Counted from the stretch's first letter, positions 34,389-43,741 are shown. The stretch: DNA of 64,000 nt from CAWGGS01 sp963822095 (GCA_963822095.1 CAWGGS010000066.1:1-64000); one strand, 5' to 3'. The notes: a model not told the origin generated them from the letters alone. Translations and numbers: made by a program.

Positions 34389-36230
34389 TCAAGTAACTCG
34401 TTCTAAAGTAAATATGAATTTTGCGCCGTTCTCGGTAGTGTTCACTTCGATCTTCCCGTTCATTTCTCTTAAAATCCTATCTGTGATAGTGAGACCTAAT
34501 CCCAACCCCTGCCCGGACGGTTTGGTTGTGAAGAAAGGTTCAAAAATATGATCTAGATGCTCAGATGAAATCCCCGGGCCGCTATCAAGGATGGTGACCG
34601 ATGCCCTGTCGTCTGAAACAGAAGAATAGATATGTATTTCCTTTACCTCGGAGTTCTCCACAGCATGCAGCGCATTGCTGATCAAATTCACAACAACCTG
34701 TTGTAATAATACATAGTTTGCTCTAATTTTCAGATCATCCGGAGCGATATGGACAGTAATTTTTATCCCTGATTTTCTGATTATGGGTTTCAGTATTTCA
34801 AGAGCCCCGTCAATGACCCCATAGACAGGAACCACGACCATTTCGCTGCTCGCTTTTCGTGAGAAATGCTTCAACTGAATTCCGATCTGGGCCATTCGTT
34901 CCGTTAATTCACCAATTTGTACAAGATTCCAGATGGCATCATCGAATCTCCCCTTTTGCAGAAAAAGTCTTCCGTTATCCGCATAGCTTCTTATGGCGGC
35001 TAAAGGCTGATTTAACTCATGATTTATTCCTGCCGACATCTGTCCCACAGCTGCCATTTTGGCTGCATGTATAAGTTCTGACCGTGTTTTCTGTAATACG
35101 ATTTCTGTCCGTTTTCTATCTTCTATTTCTTTTCTTAGCAGGGTATTGGTTTCGGTTAATTCATGGGTCCTTTCAGCGACACTTATTTCCAGCTTTTTAT
35201 TGGCATCCTGCAGCACCTTCCGGGCTTGTTCTTCAAATCGTTTGAGATCGGCCACTCTTTGCCTTCTCTGTTTTAACACAAGAACGGATAAGCAGGTGAG
35301 TACAAAGACAAAACCAATCATTAAAAAGACCATCAAAACAAAGCGTTCCACACGCCAGGTGCTGGTTAAAATCTGGACATTCCAACCAGCATTTTTCATC
35401 TTTTGGGTCTGGAGAAGATATTTTCTCGCTTTGAAATCATCAGGCATTTTTATTTTGATTATACGCCCTATGTCATTCTTTTGGTCACTGATGACATTCA
35501 ATGGTTTTATGATAGCATTTGGATACCGACGGCTTTTTTCAACTCGACGACTGGCATCTTTCGATAAGGGAAAAAGGGAGTGGAAACGCCACTTTTTTCT
35601 GGTCGTCAGAAATATTATTCCATCGGGGTCAGTCACAAGAAACGTTTCATCGGTGTGCCCCCAATTGTTTTCCACCGAATCAATATTTATTTTGATTACC
35701 AGTGCCCCAAGGATTTTTTTATCCTTGCGCACCGGGTAGGCAAAATAATACCCCCTAAGACTCGAAGTCGTTCCAAGCGCAAAATATCTTCCTAAATGGC
35801 CGCTCATAGCTTCTTTGAAATACGGTCTGTAACTAAAATTGCGCCCAACAAAAGGATGTTCCGCTTTCCAGTTGCTGGCAGCAATGGTCAACCCTTTGCT
35901 GTTCATCAGATATGTATCAGAGGCATCACTGATACTATTTATTTTTTCCAGATATTGATTCAGGGCATCTAAGCGATCGGAACCCTCGGAGGAACTAAGG
36001 AGACGCGCCATTGTTCTGTCGTTTGCCAAAAGTTCAGGAAGGCTTTCGTATTTCTCCAGCACACCTTGAAGATAGGTGACATAGAGTTCGAGCCGGGCTT
36101 GCCCATCCACAGCCAAATTTTTCAATTGAATATGATACAACCATTTGTAGGCTAGCCACAGATTTGAACCAATGAGCAGTAAGGTAATTATTACCGTGAA
36201 TACTAATTTTATACGAGGAAGGAGATTCAT
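34389..36230 (-). CDS. DctB-type sensor histidine kinase
   Basis: A 613-residue membrane kinase: helix 1 at about 10-32, a periplasmic double-Cache (sCache/PDC) sensor domain (about 40-290) with YRPYFKEAMSGHLGRYFALGTTSSLRGYYFAYPV typical of dicarboxylate sensors, helix 2 at about 297-319, a coiled coil, the dimerisation helix with H404 (GQMSAGINHELNQPLAAIRSYADNG), and a HATPase_c domain (NLISNALHAVEN; LDSGPGIS; GLGLGLTI). It is likely to sense a C4-dicarboxylate or similar organic acid, and is transcribed with the regulator downstream. Confidence 0.9.
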   Translation of the reverse strand: MNLLPRIKLVFTVIITLLLIGSNLWLAYKWLYHIQLKNLAVDGQARLELYVTYLQGVLEKYESLPELLANDRTMARLLSSSEGSDRLDALNQYLEKINSISDASDTYLMNSKGLTIAASNWKAEHPFVGRNFSYRPYFKEAMSGHLGRYFALGTTSSLRGYYFAYPVRKDKKILGALVIKINIDSVENNWGHTDETFLVTDPDGIIFLTTRKKWRFHSLFPLSKDASRRVEKSRRYPNAIIKPLNVISDQKNDIGRIIKIKMPDDFKARKYLLQTQKMKNAGWNVQILTSTWRVERFVLMVFLMIGFVFVLTCLSVLVLKQRRQRVADLKRFEEQARKVLQDANKKLEISVAERTHELTETNTLLRKEIEDRKRTEIVLQKTRSELIHAAKMAAVGQMSAGINHELNQPLAAIRSYADNGRLFLQKGRFDDAIWNLVQIGELTERMAQIGIQLKHFSRKASSEMVVVPVYGVIDGALEILKPIIRKSGIKITVHIAPDDLKIRANYVLLQQVVVNLISNALHAVENSEVKEIHIYSSVSDDRASVTILDSGPGISSEHLDHIFEPFFTTKPSGQGLGLGLTITDRILREMNGKIEVNTTENGAKFIFTLERVT

Positions 36231-36379
36231 GGTATTATGATTGTATTTCCTTCAAAACTGCTCGATATGTTGATTGAGGAAAAAGGTTTTCATAACATAT
36301 GGTTCCGGCTTTACTTTTGAACTTCGTCATGCTATAGATTATTGTGCGAAACGCACTACAAAATACAACTTTTGATTCT

Positions 36380-36991
36380 ATGCGAAAAATCTTAACCATT
36401 ATAGTATATCTCGTAAGCTGTATACCGCTTCTAGCAGGGTGTGCTGCCGATACCAAATATTATGCTGTTCGAGATCATAAACCCCTGCTCAGTACCCTTG
36501 GGTTCTCAATAATTCCGCCTCCAGGAAAGAACTGGTATGAATCCCATCAAGATCAGAGCCTTCTTTTTTTAAAACTTGGGAAAAATAGAAGCTACGCCAT
36601 AACCACAAAGGCAACCGAAATCGTATTGAACAAAAAATTTGCCCATCAGAATGATTTTATGAATTATGTCAAAAAAATAAAAAAATTGCATCGTAAGGGG
36701 AAAAATTTTGTCAATGCCTCATCGGTCTTTTCCTGGAAGGAGAACAACTCTCCTTATTGTATCCGGTATCAGCAGGATTATGAGGACCATAATGTAAAAA
36801 ACCTTAGGCATAATAAGTATGTGAAGGTAAAAAATATCGGCCTTGTCTGTATGCATCCTGAATTTCCCAAAGTCGGCATTGACATCTCCTATCTCGAAAA
36901 ATTCATCTCCGGAACCCATTCTCCCTCACATAGAGATGAAGGAGAGAAGTTCCTAAGCAGCCTGATGTTCTATCATAAAAGCCCCCGTTAA
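36380..36991 (+). CDS. Hypothetical lipoprotein
   Basis: A 203-residue protein of unknown function. The ATG at 36380 gives a clear lipoprotein signal, MRKILTIIVYLVSCIPLLAGC, with the acylated cysteine at residue 21. The mature part (SIIPPPGKNWYESHQDQSLLFLKLG...) has no motif that I recognise; two internal cysteines (SPYCIRYQQ and GLVCMHPEF) could form a disulfide. A GTG further upstream is in frame but would add residues before the signal. It is divergent from the kinase gene. Confidence 0.75.
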   Translation: MRKILTIIVYLVSCIPLLAGCAADTKYYAVRDHKPLLSTLGFSIIPPPGKNWYESHQDQSLLFLKLGKNRSYAITTKATEIVLNKKFAHQNDFMNYVKKIKKLHRKGKNFVNASSVFSWKENNSPYCIRYQQDYEDHNVKNLRHNKYVKVKNIGLVCMHPEFPKVGIDISYLEKFISGTHSPSHRDEGEKFLSSLMFYHKSPR

Positions 36992-37073
36992 GACGTTTGC
37001 TTGTACAAAAACAGTTTACCCATCTACACCCACAGATATCTCTTCAACCTGACCCGCAACTTCGACTTTTCAT

Positions 37074-38666
37074 TTACCGTGTTTCAATACCATCCTTTCG
37101 CATCAGGGCCTTTACCTCTTCTATAGGAACCTCCCTTCTGTGAAAAATCCCGGCCGCCAGAGCCGCTTCAACATCGGTCTTAGCAAATACCTCGGTAAAG
37201 TGTTCGCTCGTACCGGCACCGCTTGAGGCAATAACAGGGATCGAAACAGCACTCTGGACGTGTTCGATAAGCTCGATATCAAAGCCACTGTTCGTGCCGT
37301 CTTTATCTATACAATTCAATAGAATTTCTCCTGCCCCCAATTCTGAGCAGGCTTGAGCCAGCTCAATCACGTCTATGTCCCGTCCTTCTCTTCCTCCTTT
37401 AACCGTGCACTGATACCAACAATACTGCTCCTGATTGGGGCCTGGGAATTTGGTCTTTATGGTATGCCGTTTGGTGTCTCCAGGATTTTGAATATATACC
37501 CTCCTCGGATCAATGGAAATAACAACAGCCTGGGCTCCATAGACAATGGATATTTGTTCAATGGAGCTTTTTCCTGTTTTTTTCCCATCTTTTATAAAAT
37601 TCTCAGCCGCATACACCGAATCACTGCCAATCGAGACCTTATCGGCCCCGGAACGAAAATAGGCAGAAGCGACATCGAGTGCTGAAGAATAGGATCCGTT
37701 TGCATCGGTAAATTCCCGAATACCTCCACCTATGGTTAGCGGTACAAAAACATTTTTCGATGTTCTCTTCAAGATCTCGAGCATGGGTTGATCTTGCAGT
37801 GGAAAATCCCGAAACCCGGTAATATTCAAGAAGGTTATCTCGTCAGCACCTTCTTCATAATATCTTCTTGCCAATTCTACCGGCATCCCCAGATTCCTGA
37901 CAGTACCTTTTTCCCTGACGTCATATTGATCCCCCTTGGTAACCACGAGATCTCCGTTATCATTTGTCCTTACATCGAGACAGGCGACGATACGTTTGGC
38001 CATTTTTGTTGGTTTATTCTCCGCCTGGACGATTTCTTTCACACGCAACTCAATGCCCGAGTCATTCTGTAAATAATTGTTGAGGATATTCAGCCCGGCT
38101 TTGCCGCTTTTTTCCGGATGGAATTGAAAAGCCGTTACATTTCCTTTTGAAATTCCAGAAATATATTCGGTACCGTAATCCGTTCTACTCAGAATCCAGT
38201 CCTGATTTTTTTCACTAATCGCTGCGTAATAGGAGTGGACAAAATATAATTTTTCCTGATTGTAGCCCGAGAAAAGCGAGGATTGCTTCTCTATTTTTAT
38301 GCCGTTCCATCCTATTTGCGGTACAGAAAGTTGCCAGTCCTCGAAACGCTTGATCTGCCCAGGGATAACTCCCAGTCCCTTTACTCCCGGCGCCTCTTCA
38401 CTTCCCTCGAACATAGCCTGCAGGGCAACACAGATCCCTAGAAGAGGTTTATCTTCCTTGATGCGCCGGATTATTGGTTCGACATATCCTGCTTGGCGCA
38501 GACGATCCATCACGACGCCGAAATTACCCACACCTGGGAAAATGAGTCTGTCGGCCCGCAGGATATCCTCGGGCTGTTTAATATCTTTAATTTCAAAACC
38601 TAGTTTATTTACCGCATTACGAACACTGCGCACGTTTCCGGCGCCATAATCAAGTAGTGCTATCAT
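37074..38666 (-). CDS. hisHF: Imidazole glycerol phosphate synthase, HisH-HisF fusion of eukaryotic type
   Basis: One 530-residue protein doing two jobs that are separate in most bacteria: a class I glutaminase (HisH, about 1-205; C79 in LGICVALQAMFEGSEEAPG, H183 and E185 in QFHPEKSG) and the cyclase barrel (HisF, about 223-530; D231 in ACLDVRTND and D386 in ISIDPRRVY). The barrel has the insertions and the DVRTNDNGDLVVTKGDQYDVREK sequence characteristic of yeast HIS7 and plant HISN4. No other histidine genes are adjacent; it sits at the end of the cobalamin cluster. The start MIALLDYGAGN is secure. Confidence 0.93.
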   Translation of the reverse strand: MIALLDYGAGNVRSVRNAVNKLGFEIKDIKQPEDILRADRLIFPGVGNFGVVMDRLRQAGYVEPIIRRIKEDKPLLGICVALQAMFEGSEEAPGVKGLGVIPGQIKRFEDWQLSVPQIGWNGIKIEKQSSLFSGYNQEKLYFVHSYYAAISEKNQDWILSRTDYGTEYISGISKGNVTAFQFHPEKSGKAGLNILNNYLQNDSGIELRVKEIVQAENKPTKMAKRIVACLDVRTNDNGDLVVTKGDQYDVREKGTVRNLGMPVELARRYYEEGADEITFLNITGFRDFPLQDQPMLEILKRTSKNVFVPLTIGGGIREFTDANGSYSSALDVASAYFRSGADKVSIGSDSVYAAENFIKDGKKTGKSSIEQISIVYGAQAVVISIDPRRVYIQNPGDTKRHTIKTKFPGPNQEQYCWYQCTVKGGREGRDIDVIELAQACSELGAGEILLNCIDKDGTNSGFDIELIEHVQSAVSIPVIASSGAGTSEHFTEVFAKTDVEAALAAGIFHRREVPIEEVKALMRKDGIETR

Positions 38667-38726
38667 CTCGTTTCTCTATGTCATTGATTGTTTGTAATGT
38701 CATATCCGTCTCCATTTGAAAAGGGC

Positions 38727-39314
38727 TTACAGGTCTGTTTCTATATAGTATTTTCCATTTATGCATCCACGGCAAGCTACTCCGGTATTTGTTATTATCT
38801 CCCTGCAATCCTGTATCCAATCACCGCATTTTTCACATTGTACACGCCTCAAAGGTCTTCCCGGCATATCTTCGGGAGGCAGATCCACCTGAACATTATT
38901 AATTTTTAAAAGCTCATGCTGTGGCATAATGCGGTAGGCCTCGAGTTGCCTCTCATATTTCCCTTCAACTTCAGGAAGATACTTCCTCGCAAGTTCCCGG
39001 GCCTCTTCTCTGGCAGTAACCCTGACAGCTTTTCCGGTTTCGAGATTAACATAAGTCGCTGCCATGATACCGTAATCCAGCCAGCGAAGAGATCTCTTTC
39101 CCAGGCTGCACCCGGTGACTGATTGGATAGCATCGGTTGCACATCGATCGATCTCAACCACAATGTAGAGTTTTTTTCTATCTTTCCCCTTTGGATCGTC
39201 GATGCCAATCGCCTCGAGGCCAACCATGCTCATTCGCACACCAATAACCTGTCCGGCACAGAGATGACCGTGTATTTTGGTCGATTCTTCGAGCAGTTCA
39301 TGGAAAGATTTCAT
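38727..39314 (-). CDS. FmdE-family protein with C-terminal zinc finger
   Basis: A 195-residue protein. The FmdE domain (about 1-130) has HGHLCAGQVIGVRM and IDRCATDAIQSVTGCSLGKRSL with conserved His and Cys residues; the end carries CEKC...CRGC, a TraR/DksA-like zinc finger. FmdE was first found with molybdenum formylmethanofuran dehydrogenase, but most copies are of unknown role and are often near metal or tetrapyrrole genes. GAGGTTGGT precedes the ATG at 39314. It lies 21 bases after cobO in the cobalamin cluster. Confidence 0.87.
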   Translation of the reverse strand: MKSFHELLEESTKIHGHLCAGQVIGVRMSMVGLEAIGIDDPKGKDRKKLYIVVEIDRCATDAIQSVTGCSLGKRSLRWLDYGIMAATYVNLETGKAVRVTAREEARELARKYLPEVEGKYERQLEAYRIMPQHELLKINNVQVDLPPEDMPGRPLRRVQCEKCGDWIQDCREIITNTGVACRGCINGKYYIETDL

Positions 39315-39335
39315 ACCAACCTCTTTTATCATTTG

Positions 39336-39875
39336 CTAATAGTCAAAACCTTTCTGGGCCTTAATCCCTGATGAAAATGGGTGCTTTACTGCATTCATTT
39401 CAGTGACCAGATCCGCAGCCTTGATAAGGCCCATGGAGGCATATCTTCCGGTTATGATGATATGCAATGATGAGGGTTTTCCTAAAACAGCAGCAAGAAC
39501 GTCTTTTTCTTGTATCATGTTATAATGGATCAGGTAGGTCAGTTCATCAAGTACAATCAGATCGCAGCTATTATCTTCTATCTCGCCTGCGGCAAACTGC
39601 CAGGCCTCCCTCGCCAATTGTCTGTCTTTTTCCGGATTGTCCGTGTTCCAGGTGAAGCCTCTTCCCAAAGTATGAAAATCCAAAAGATCCGAAAAGGTAT
39701 TTGCCAGTATCCCCTCCCCTGTCTTCCATTTCCCCTTGATGAACTGGATAAAGCAGACTCGCTTTCCATGCCCCATGGCACGAAAAGCCACGCCCAAAGC
39801 AGCTGTCGTTTTTCCTTTTCCGTTGCCGGTAAAGACCGAAATCAGACCTTTAGTCGTGGACCGCACGACGCTCAC
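39336..39875 (-). CDS. cobO: Cob(I)yrinic acid a,c-diamide adenosyltransferase
   Basis: Adds the 5'-deoxyadenosyl group to cobalt in corrinoids (CobO/BtuR/CobA type). P-loop VFTGNGKGKTTAALG near the N terminus, then CFIQFIKGKWKTGE, ILANTFSDLLDFHTLGRGFTW and LIVLDELTYLIHY. The start is uncertain: the ATG at 39875 overlaps cbiF by 26 bases; ATGs 21 and 57 bases further upstream are also in frame. The sequence from KGLISVFTGNG on is clear. Confidence 0.9.
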   Translation of the reverse strand: MSVVRSTTKGLISVFTGNGKGKTTAALGVAFRAMGHGKRVCFIQFIKGKWKTGEGILANTFSDLLDFHTLGRGFTWNTDNPEKDRQLAREAWQFAAGEIEDNSCDLIVLDELTYLIHYNMIQEKDVLAAVLGKPSSLHIIITGRYASMGLIKAADLVTEMNAVKHPFSSGIKAQKGFDY

Positions 39876-40620
39876 CATGGGAAAAGTTTTTATCATAGAG
39901 TTTTGATAATGCTTCCAGGCGGGTATCGGCAAAGACCTTTCCTACACAAATCAAAGCCGTTTTCCTGATTTCCTCCTTCTTGACACGTTGGGCTATATTA
40001 TCCAAGGTCCCGCGAACTATTTTCTCATCATCCCAAGTGGCCTTTTCAACAACTGCGACCGGGGTATCGGCACTGTAGCCGCCTTCTAAAAGCTCCCGGA
40101 CCACAGTATCAATCATTCCTACGGAGAGAAAGATCATCATTGTTGTCTGATGACTTGCCAGCAGTCGCATTTTTTCCAATTCAGGTACCGGGGTTCTCCC
40201 TTCCTGCCTGGTAATAATAACTGTTTGAGCAACCTCCGGAAGCGTCAATTCAGCCATGAGCGATGCAGCTGCACCGGAGGATGCGCTAACTCCAGGGACA
40301 ACCGCATAGGGAATACCACGCTCATCAAGTCCCTGCATCTGCTCCTTGATGGCACCATAAAAAGCTGGATCTCCGGTATGGAGCCGAACAACCTTCTGCC
40401 CGTTCTCCCACGCTTTTGATAGTACCTCAAGAATTTCTTGGAGGTTCATCGAGGCTGAATCATGGAGAACTGCTTTGCAACCCGATAGAAGTCCGACGTT
40501 AACCAAACTTCCTGCATAAACAATGCAATTCGCCTGATCAAGAAGCCTTCTGCCTTTCACGGTTATCAATTCAACATCTCCCGGTCCTGCTCCAACAAAA
40601 TGTATTTTATTCTGTTTCAT
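39850..40620 (-). CDS. cbiF: Cobalt-precorrin-4 C11-methyltransferase
   Basis: A SAM-dependent tetrapyrrole methylase (CbiF/CobM), 256 residues. Family motifs: IHFVGAGPGDVELITVKGRRLL at the start, VVRLHTGDPAFYGAIKEQM and the region VPGVSASSGAAASLMAELTLPEVAQTVIITR. With cbiD in the same cluster the oxygen-independent route is implied. Its ATG overlaps the last base of the cbiET stop, and cobO overlaps its end. Confidence 0.93.
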   Translation of the reverse strand: MKQNKIHFVGAGPGDVELITVKGRRLLDQANCIVYAGSLVNVGLLSGCKAVLHDSASMNLQEILEVLSKAWENGQKVVRLHTGDPAFYGAIKEQMQGLDERGIPYAVVPGVSASSGAAASLMAELTLPEVAQTVIITRQEGRTPVPELEKMRLLASHQTTMMIFLSVGMIDTVVRELLEGGYSADTPVAVVEKATWDDEKIVRGTLDNIAQRVKKEEIRKTALICVGKVFADTRLEALSKLYDKNFSHGERRAVHD

Positions 40621-41861
40621 TACATACCTTTTAATATGGCCTTCTTTCTCGTCCCAGTAATAATAGCAATAGGATTGAGAGCAACAGGATGTTCTTCAGG
40701 ATAGGTGCTGCGGGAAACCATAACCGTTGAGATTGCCACTTCAAAACCCAACCGGTGAAGGATCTCGGGTGTCTGCAGCCTGGTTTTTTCAAGGACACCA
40801 TTTATTACAACAATCCCATTGGGTTTCAATCTTCCAGCACAACAGTTAAGAATCTCCTTGAGGTTTCCGCCGCTGCCACCTATAAAAACGCGGTCCGGAT
40901 TCGGCAGTCTTTCGAGTGCTTCCGGTGCAATACCGTGAATCGGAGTAAGGGCGAAGGTTGAGAATTTAGCCTTATTTACCAGGATATTTGCCATTTGTTC
41001 TGCCTTGGACTCTACAGCATAGATCTCAAGATTTGGCAACATTCCGGCAGCTTCAATGCTTATGGATCCAGATCCGGCGCCGATATCCCAGAACACACCA
41101 GAATCTGGTAGTCGCAGGGCATGTAGGGTTGCAGCCCTTACCTCGCTTTTCGTTATCAGTCCTCTGCTATGAGTGATTTCCTGTTCCTTCAATCCGAAAC
41201 GGCAATCCCTTTTTTTCTTAGGAATGATTATTATCATTACGCTAAGATCACTGAAAATGCCTCCGGAAATCTCCTGGGGAGTTCCACGGGTTAAGTGTTC
41301 ATCAGGAAGGTCCAATTTCTCGGCAACATAAATCCTGCAATCGGCAGCTTCTTTTTCTCCCATGGAACTCAACAGGTTTGCTGCGATCCGGTCTGGTGAA
41401 TTTTTACCATCTGTTAGCAGAAATACCTTAGTACGAGAACCGATCTTTGCTGCTAATCCTTTAGGATCTCGTCCATGAACACTTAAAAACAAGGCATCAT
41501 CCCATGGGATTCGAAATCTGGCAAAGGCCTTCTGCATCGATGATACGGCAGGATATATTTGTATCGAATCACGACCGAATCTTTTACAGAGCGTCCTGCC
41601 GATCCCGAAAAAAAGAGGATCTCCCCCTGCCAACACTGCAATTTTGGAAGAGTCAGCTATCTCTGCAATCTTTTCAAGAGCCTTATAAAGAGGTGAGATA
41701 TTGGATATCTGTACACCAGGAACACCGGCCACTATCGTATGAAGCAGGTCCAGAAATCTGTCCGCACAAAAAATATGGGTGCTTGAGGCTACAATTTCCG
41801 CCTTTTCAGCAACCAGGCTATTTGCATCAATGCCGATCAATCGGATTTGATCCTTTTCCAC
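40620..41861 (-). CDS. cbiET: Cobalt-precorrin-6B/7 methyltransferase-decarboxylase, bifunctional
   Basis: A 413-residue fusion corresponding to CobL or CbiE plus CbiT. The N-terminal half is a tetrapyrrole methylase (VLAGGDPLFFGIGRTL; YPAVSSMQKAFARFRIPWDDALFLSVHGRD) for C5; the C-terminal half is a Rossmann methyltransferase (FWDIGAGSGSISIEAA; VFIGGSGGNLKEIL) for C15 and decarboxylation at C12. It begins ten bases after cbiD. Confidence 0.93.
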   Translation of the reverse strand: MEKDQIRLIGIDANSLVAEKAEIVASSTHIFCADRFLDLLHTIVAGVPGVQISNISPLYKALEKIAEIADSSKIAVLAGGDPLFFGIGRTLCKRFGRDSIQIYPAVSSMQKAFARFRIPWDDALFLSVHGRDPKGLAAKIGSRTKVFLLTDGKNSPDRIAANLLSSMGEKEAADCRIYVAEKLDLPDEHLTRGTPQEISGGIFSDLSVMIIIIPKKKRDCRFGLKEQEITHSRGLITKSEVRAATLHALRLPDSGVFWDIGAGSGSISIEAAGMLPNLEIYAVESKAEQMANILVNKAKFSTFALTPIHGIAPEALERLPNPDRVFIGGSGGNLKEILNCCAGRLKPNGIVVINGVLEKTRLQTPEILHRLGFEVAISTVMVSRSTYPEEHPVALNPIAIITGTRKKAILKGM

Positions 41862-41871
41862 GACCTCTTCC

Positions 41872-42957
41872 TCAAACAGAGACGATAATCCTTCCAGAGA
41901 CGTCTACAAGATGAACCGAAACAGGTAGTGACGATACATTTTGGCAGTAGTCTTTCGCTTTTTGACATACACCTGCTATAAGGCCCATATTTCCTGAAAC
42001 CAAGAGACGACTGAATATTTCCCGAGCAGTATTGGCCTCCAGAAGAGAACTTGCTACCGCTTCTCCTCCGTCCAGAGTCCGAATAAAAGACAGAGCCTGG
42101 CCAGCCTCCAAAGCGCCGTTTCGAACATGAGTCTGAGGAATTTCCATGGCTGCCTTTAAAATTTTTGCCCACATCCCTGCCAGATGAATCCGCGAGAAAG
42201 GGTAGTTTCCAGCCTTTTCCAAGGAGAATTTGAGATAATCTCCCATCATTACAAGGGCTTCATCGGGAAATGTCATATACTTTTGTATTGCCCGTTCCGA
42301 TGTTCTTCCAGTGGATAATACAATTTCATTCACCCCATTTCGGGATGCCACTTTCATAGAGGCGGTTATTGTAGCCGTCCATGCTTCTGAGGAAATGGGG
42401 CGCACGATTCCAGTTGTTCCGAGTATCGAAAGCCCGCCTACTATTCCCAAGCGTTTGTTGAGTGTCTTTTCCGCAAGGGCTTCCCCATCCGGCATCGAGA
42501 TAGTGACCTGATATCTTTCCTCCAACCCACCACTGCACTCGGCAATTGCCTCACCTACCGCCTCGATGATCATCTTACGGGGAACCGGATTAATTGCAGG
42601 TTCTCCAACAGAAACTGCCAGACCCGGCTTCGTCACAGTCCCGACACCCTTTCCACCGAAAATAAGGATTCGTTTTTCCTTTTCGCAGTTAAATCTTTTC
42701 GTAATAGAGGCTTCAACCACGGCGCCATTGGTTACATCCGGGTCATCACCCGCGTCTTTAATGACTGAGGCTTTAGCAATCCGGAATTTTCCTTCCTTCA
42801 CCTGACATTGCACCAAATCGAACCGAACCCTCTTTCCATCGGGGAAAGGAATTTCCACATTTGTTAGACCTTCACTACCTAAAAATGCAAGCATGGCTGC
42901 TTTTGCGGCGGCGGCGGCACAGGCACCAGTAGTGTATCCTGATCTCAGTTTTTTCAT
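41872..42957 (-). CDS. cbiD: Cobalt-precorrin-5B C1-methyltransferase
   Basis: First gene of the minus-strand cobalamin cluster, 361 residues. LRSGYTTGACAAAAAKAAM at the N terminus and GGLSILGTTGIVRPISSEAW in the middle are strong CbiD signatures, as is GKVTKPGL-like GVGTVTKPGLAVSVGEPAINPVPRKMI. CbiD is specific to the anaerobic pathway. No cobalamin riboswitch could be seen in the short upstream stretch before the tRNA-Pro gene. Confidence 0.95.
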   Translation of the reverse strand: MKKLRSGYTTGACAAAAAKAAMLAFLGSEGLTNVEIPFPDGKRVRFDLVQCQVKEGKFRIAKASVIKDAGDDPDVTNGAVVEASITKRFNCEKEKRILIFGGKGVGTVTKPGLAVSVGEPAINPVPRKMIIEAVGEAIAECSGGLEERYQVTISMPDGEALAEKTLNKRLGIVGGLSILGTTGIVRPISSEAWTATITASMKVASRNGVNEIVLSTGRTSERAIQKYMTFPDEALVMMGDYLKFSLEKAGNYPFSRIHLAGMWAKILKAAMEIPQTHVRNGALEAGQALSFIRTLDGGEAVASSLLEANTAREIFSRLLVSGNMGLIAGVCQKAKDYCQNVSSLPVSVHLVDVSGRIIVSV

Positions 42958-42961
42958 AAAT

Positions 42962-42998
42962 AAAAAAAGGCCACTCCCTATTAGGGAACGACCTTTTT
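42962..42998 (-). terminator. Terminator after tRNA-Pro
   Basis: AAAAAAAGGCCACTCCC and GGGAACGACCTTTTT pair around a TATTA loop, with one G-T pair and one mismatch. It lies downstream of the tRNA on the transcribed strand and just ahead of cbiD, so the tRNA message ends here. Confidence 0.75.
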
Positions 42999-43059
42999 GG
43001 ATTCATAACCATTTTTTGACAATCTATATTTTCAGGTCATGTCTCTTTGCTGTTTAAAA

Positions 43060-43136
43060 TGGTCGGGACGAGAGGATTTGAACCTCCGACCCCAGCGTCC
43101 CGAACGCTGTGCTCTACCAGACTGAGCCACGTCCCG
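43060..43136 (-). tRNA. tRNA-Pro (anticodon CGG)
   Basis: The minus strand folds as a full cloverleaf of 77 bases including an encoded CCA: acceptor CGGGACG/CGTCCCG, D arm GCTC/GAGC, anticodon stem CAGCG/CGCTG with loop TTCGGGA (anticodon CGG), variable GGGTC, T arm GGAGG-TTCAAAT-CCTCT (last pair G-T). It reads proline codon CCG. Confidence 0.97.
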
Positions 43137-43210
43137 ACAGCTATTTAAATATTCAACAAAGACGGAACAGATCGCAGCGCTTTGTCTGGAAATTCATGAA
43201 CGCAGAGGAA

Positions 43211-43483
43211 CTAATTGATAGCTTCGGCAAGTTTGCTTCCAGCTTTGAATCGGACAACATTCTTAGCAGGAATTTTAATGGCTGCACCTGTCTGGGGATT
43301 TCTGCCCTGACGCGAATCACGTTTCGATACGGAAAAGGTACCGAAACCAATAAGTGTAACTTTATTACCCTTTTTTAAAGTTTCAGCAATGGCAGCCAAG
43401 GTGCCGTTCAGAGCCTTCTCGGCATCAGCTTTGCTTATTCCGGCAGCCTCGGCAATACATTCAACCAATTCCTTCTTATTCAT
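43211..43483 (-). CDS. HU-family histone-like DNA-binding protein
   Basis: A 90-residue HU protein that bends DNA and compacts the nucleoid. MNKKELVECIAEAAGISKADAEKALN, the hinge GFGTFSVSKRDSRQGRNPQTG and the DNA-saddle end IKIPAKNVVRFKAGSKLAEAI are classical; the arm proline in RNPQTG is present. GGGAGG lies five bases before the ATG. It is closer to HU than to IHF by sequence. A perfect GCAGGCA/TGCCTGC hairpin lies in its upstream region at 43520-43541. Confidence 0.93.
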   Translation of the reverse strand: MNKKELVECIAEAAGISKADAEKALNGTLAAIAETLKKGNKVTLIGFGTFSVSKRDSRQGRNPQTGAAIKIPAKNVVRFKAGSKLAEAIN

Positions 43484-43519
43484 GAATTCCTCCCTACTCT
43501 GACTTTCTTTTGCTTAGTA

Positions 43520-43541
43520 GCAGGCACTCCAATATGCCTGC
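43520..43541. repeat. Short hairpin upstream of the HU gene
   Basis: GCAGGCA-ctccaata-TGCCTGC is a perfect 7-bp inverted repeat, about 37 bases before the HU start. It could be an operator or a 5' leader structure; nothing more can be said. Confidence 0.45.
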
Positions 43542-43741
43542 TTCCTTTCTCCTAGTGTTTGATGCTTTAACCTAAACTGCAGTGAATTGTCAAAAGAAAA
43601 AAAGGACATTCCAATATTTTTCATTTTCTTCTAACCTGCATACAATCCTTTATAATCAAGGTATTATACTAAAAAATATTTTACATTAATGCAAACATGA
43701 TATCAAATCAAGAACAAATATTGCTTCTGTAAAACTCTTTT

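Noticed and set aside
35059..35739. 226-codon plus-strand open frame inside the sensor kinase gene
   Set aside because: Antisense shadow of the kinase; no start context or homology pattern.
42958..43059. Possible cobalamin riboswitch ahead of cbiD
   Set aside because: The interval is too short and holds only the tRNA terminator; no B12-box-like sequence could be seen.
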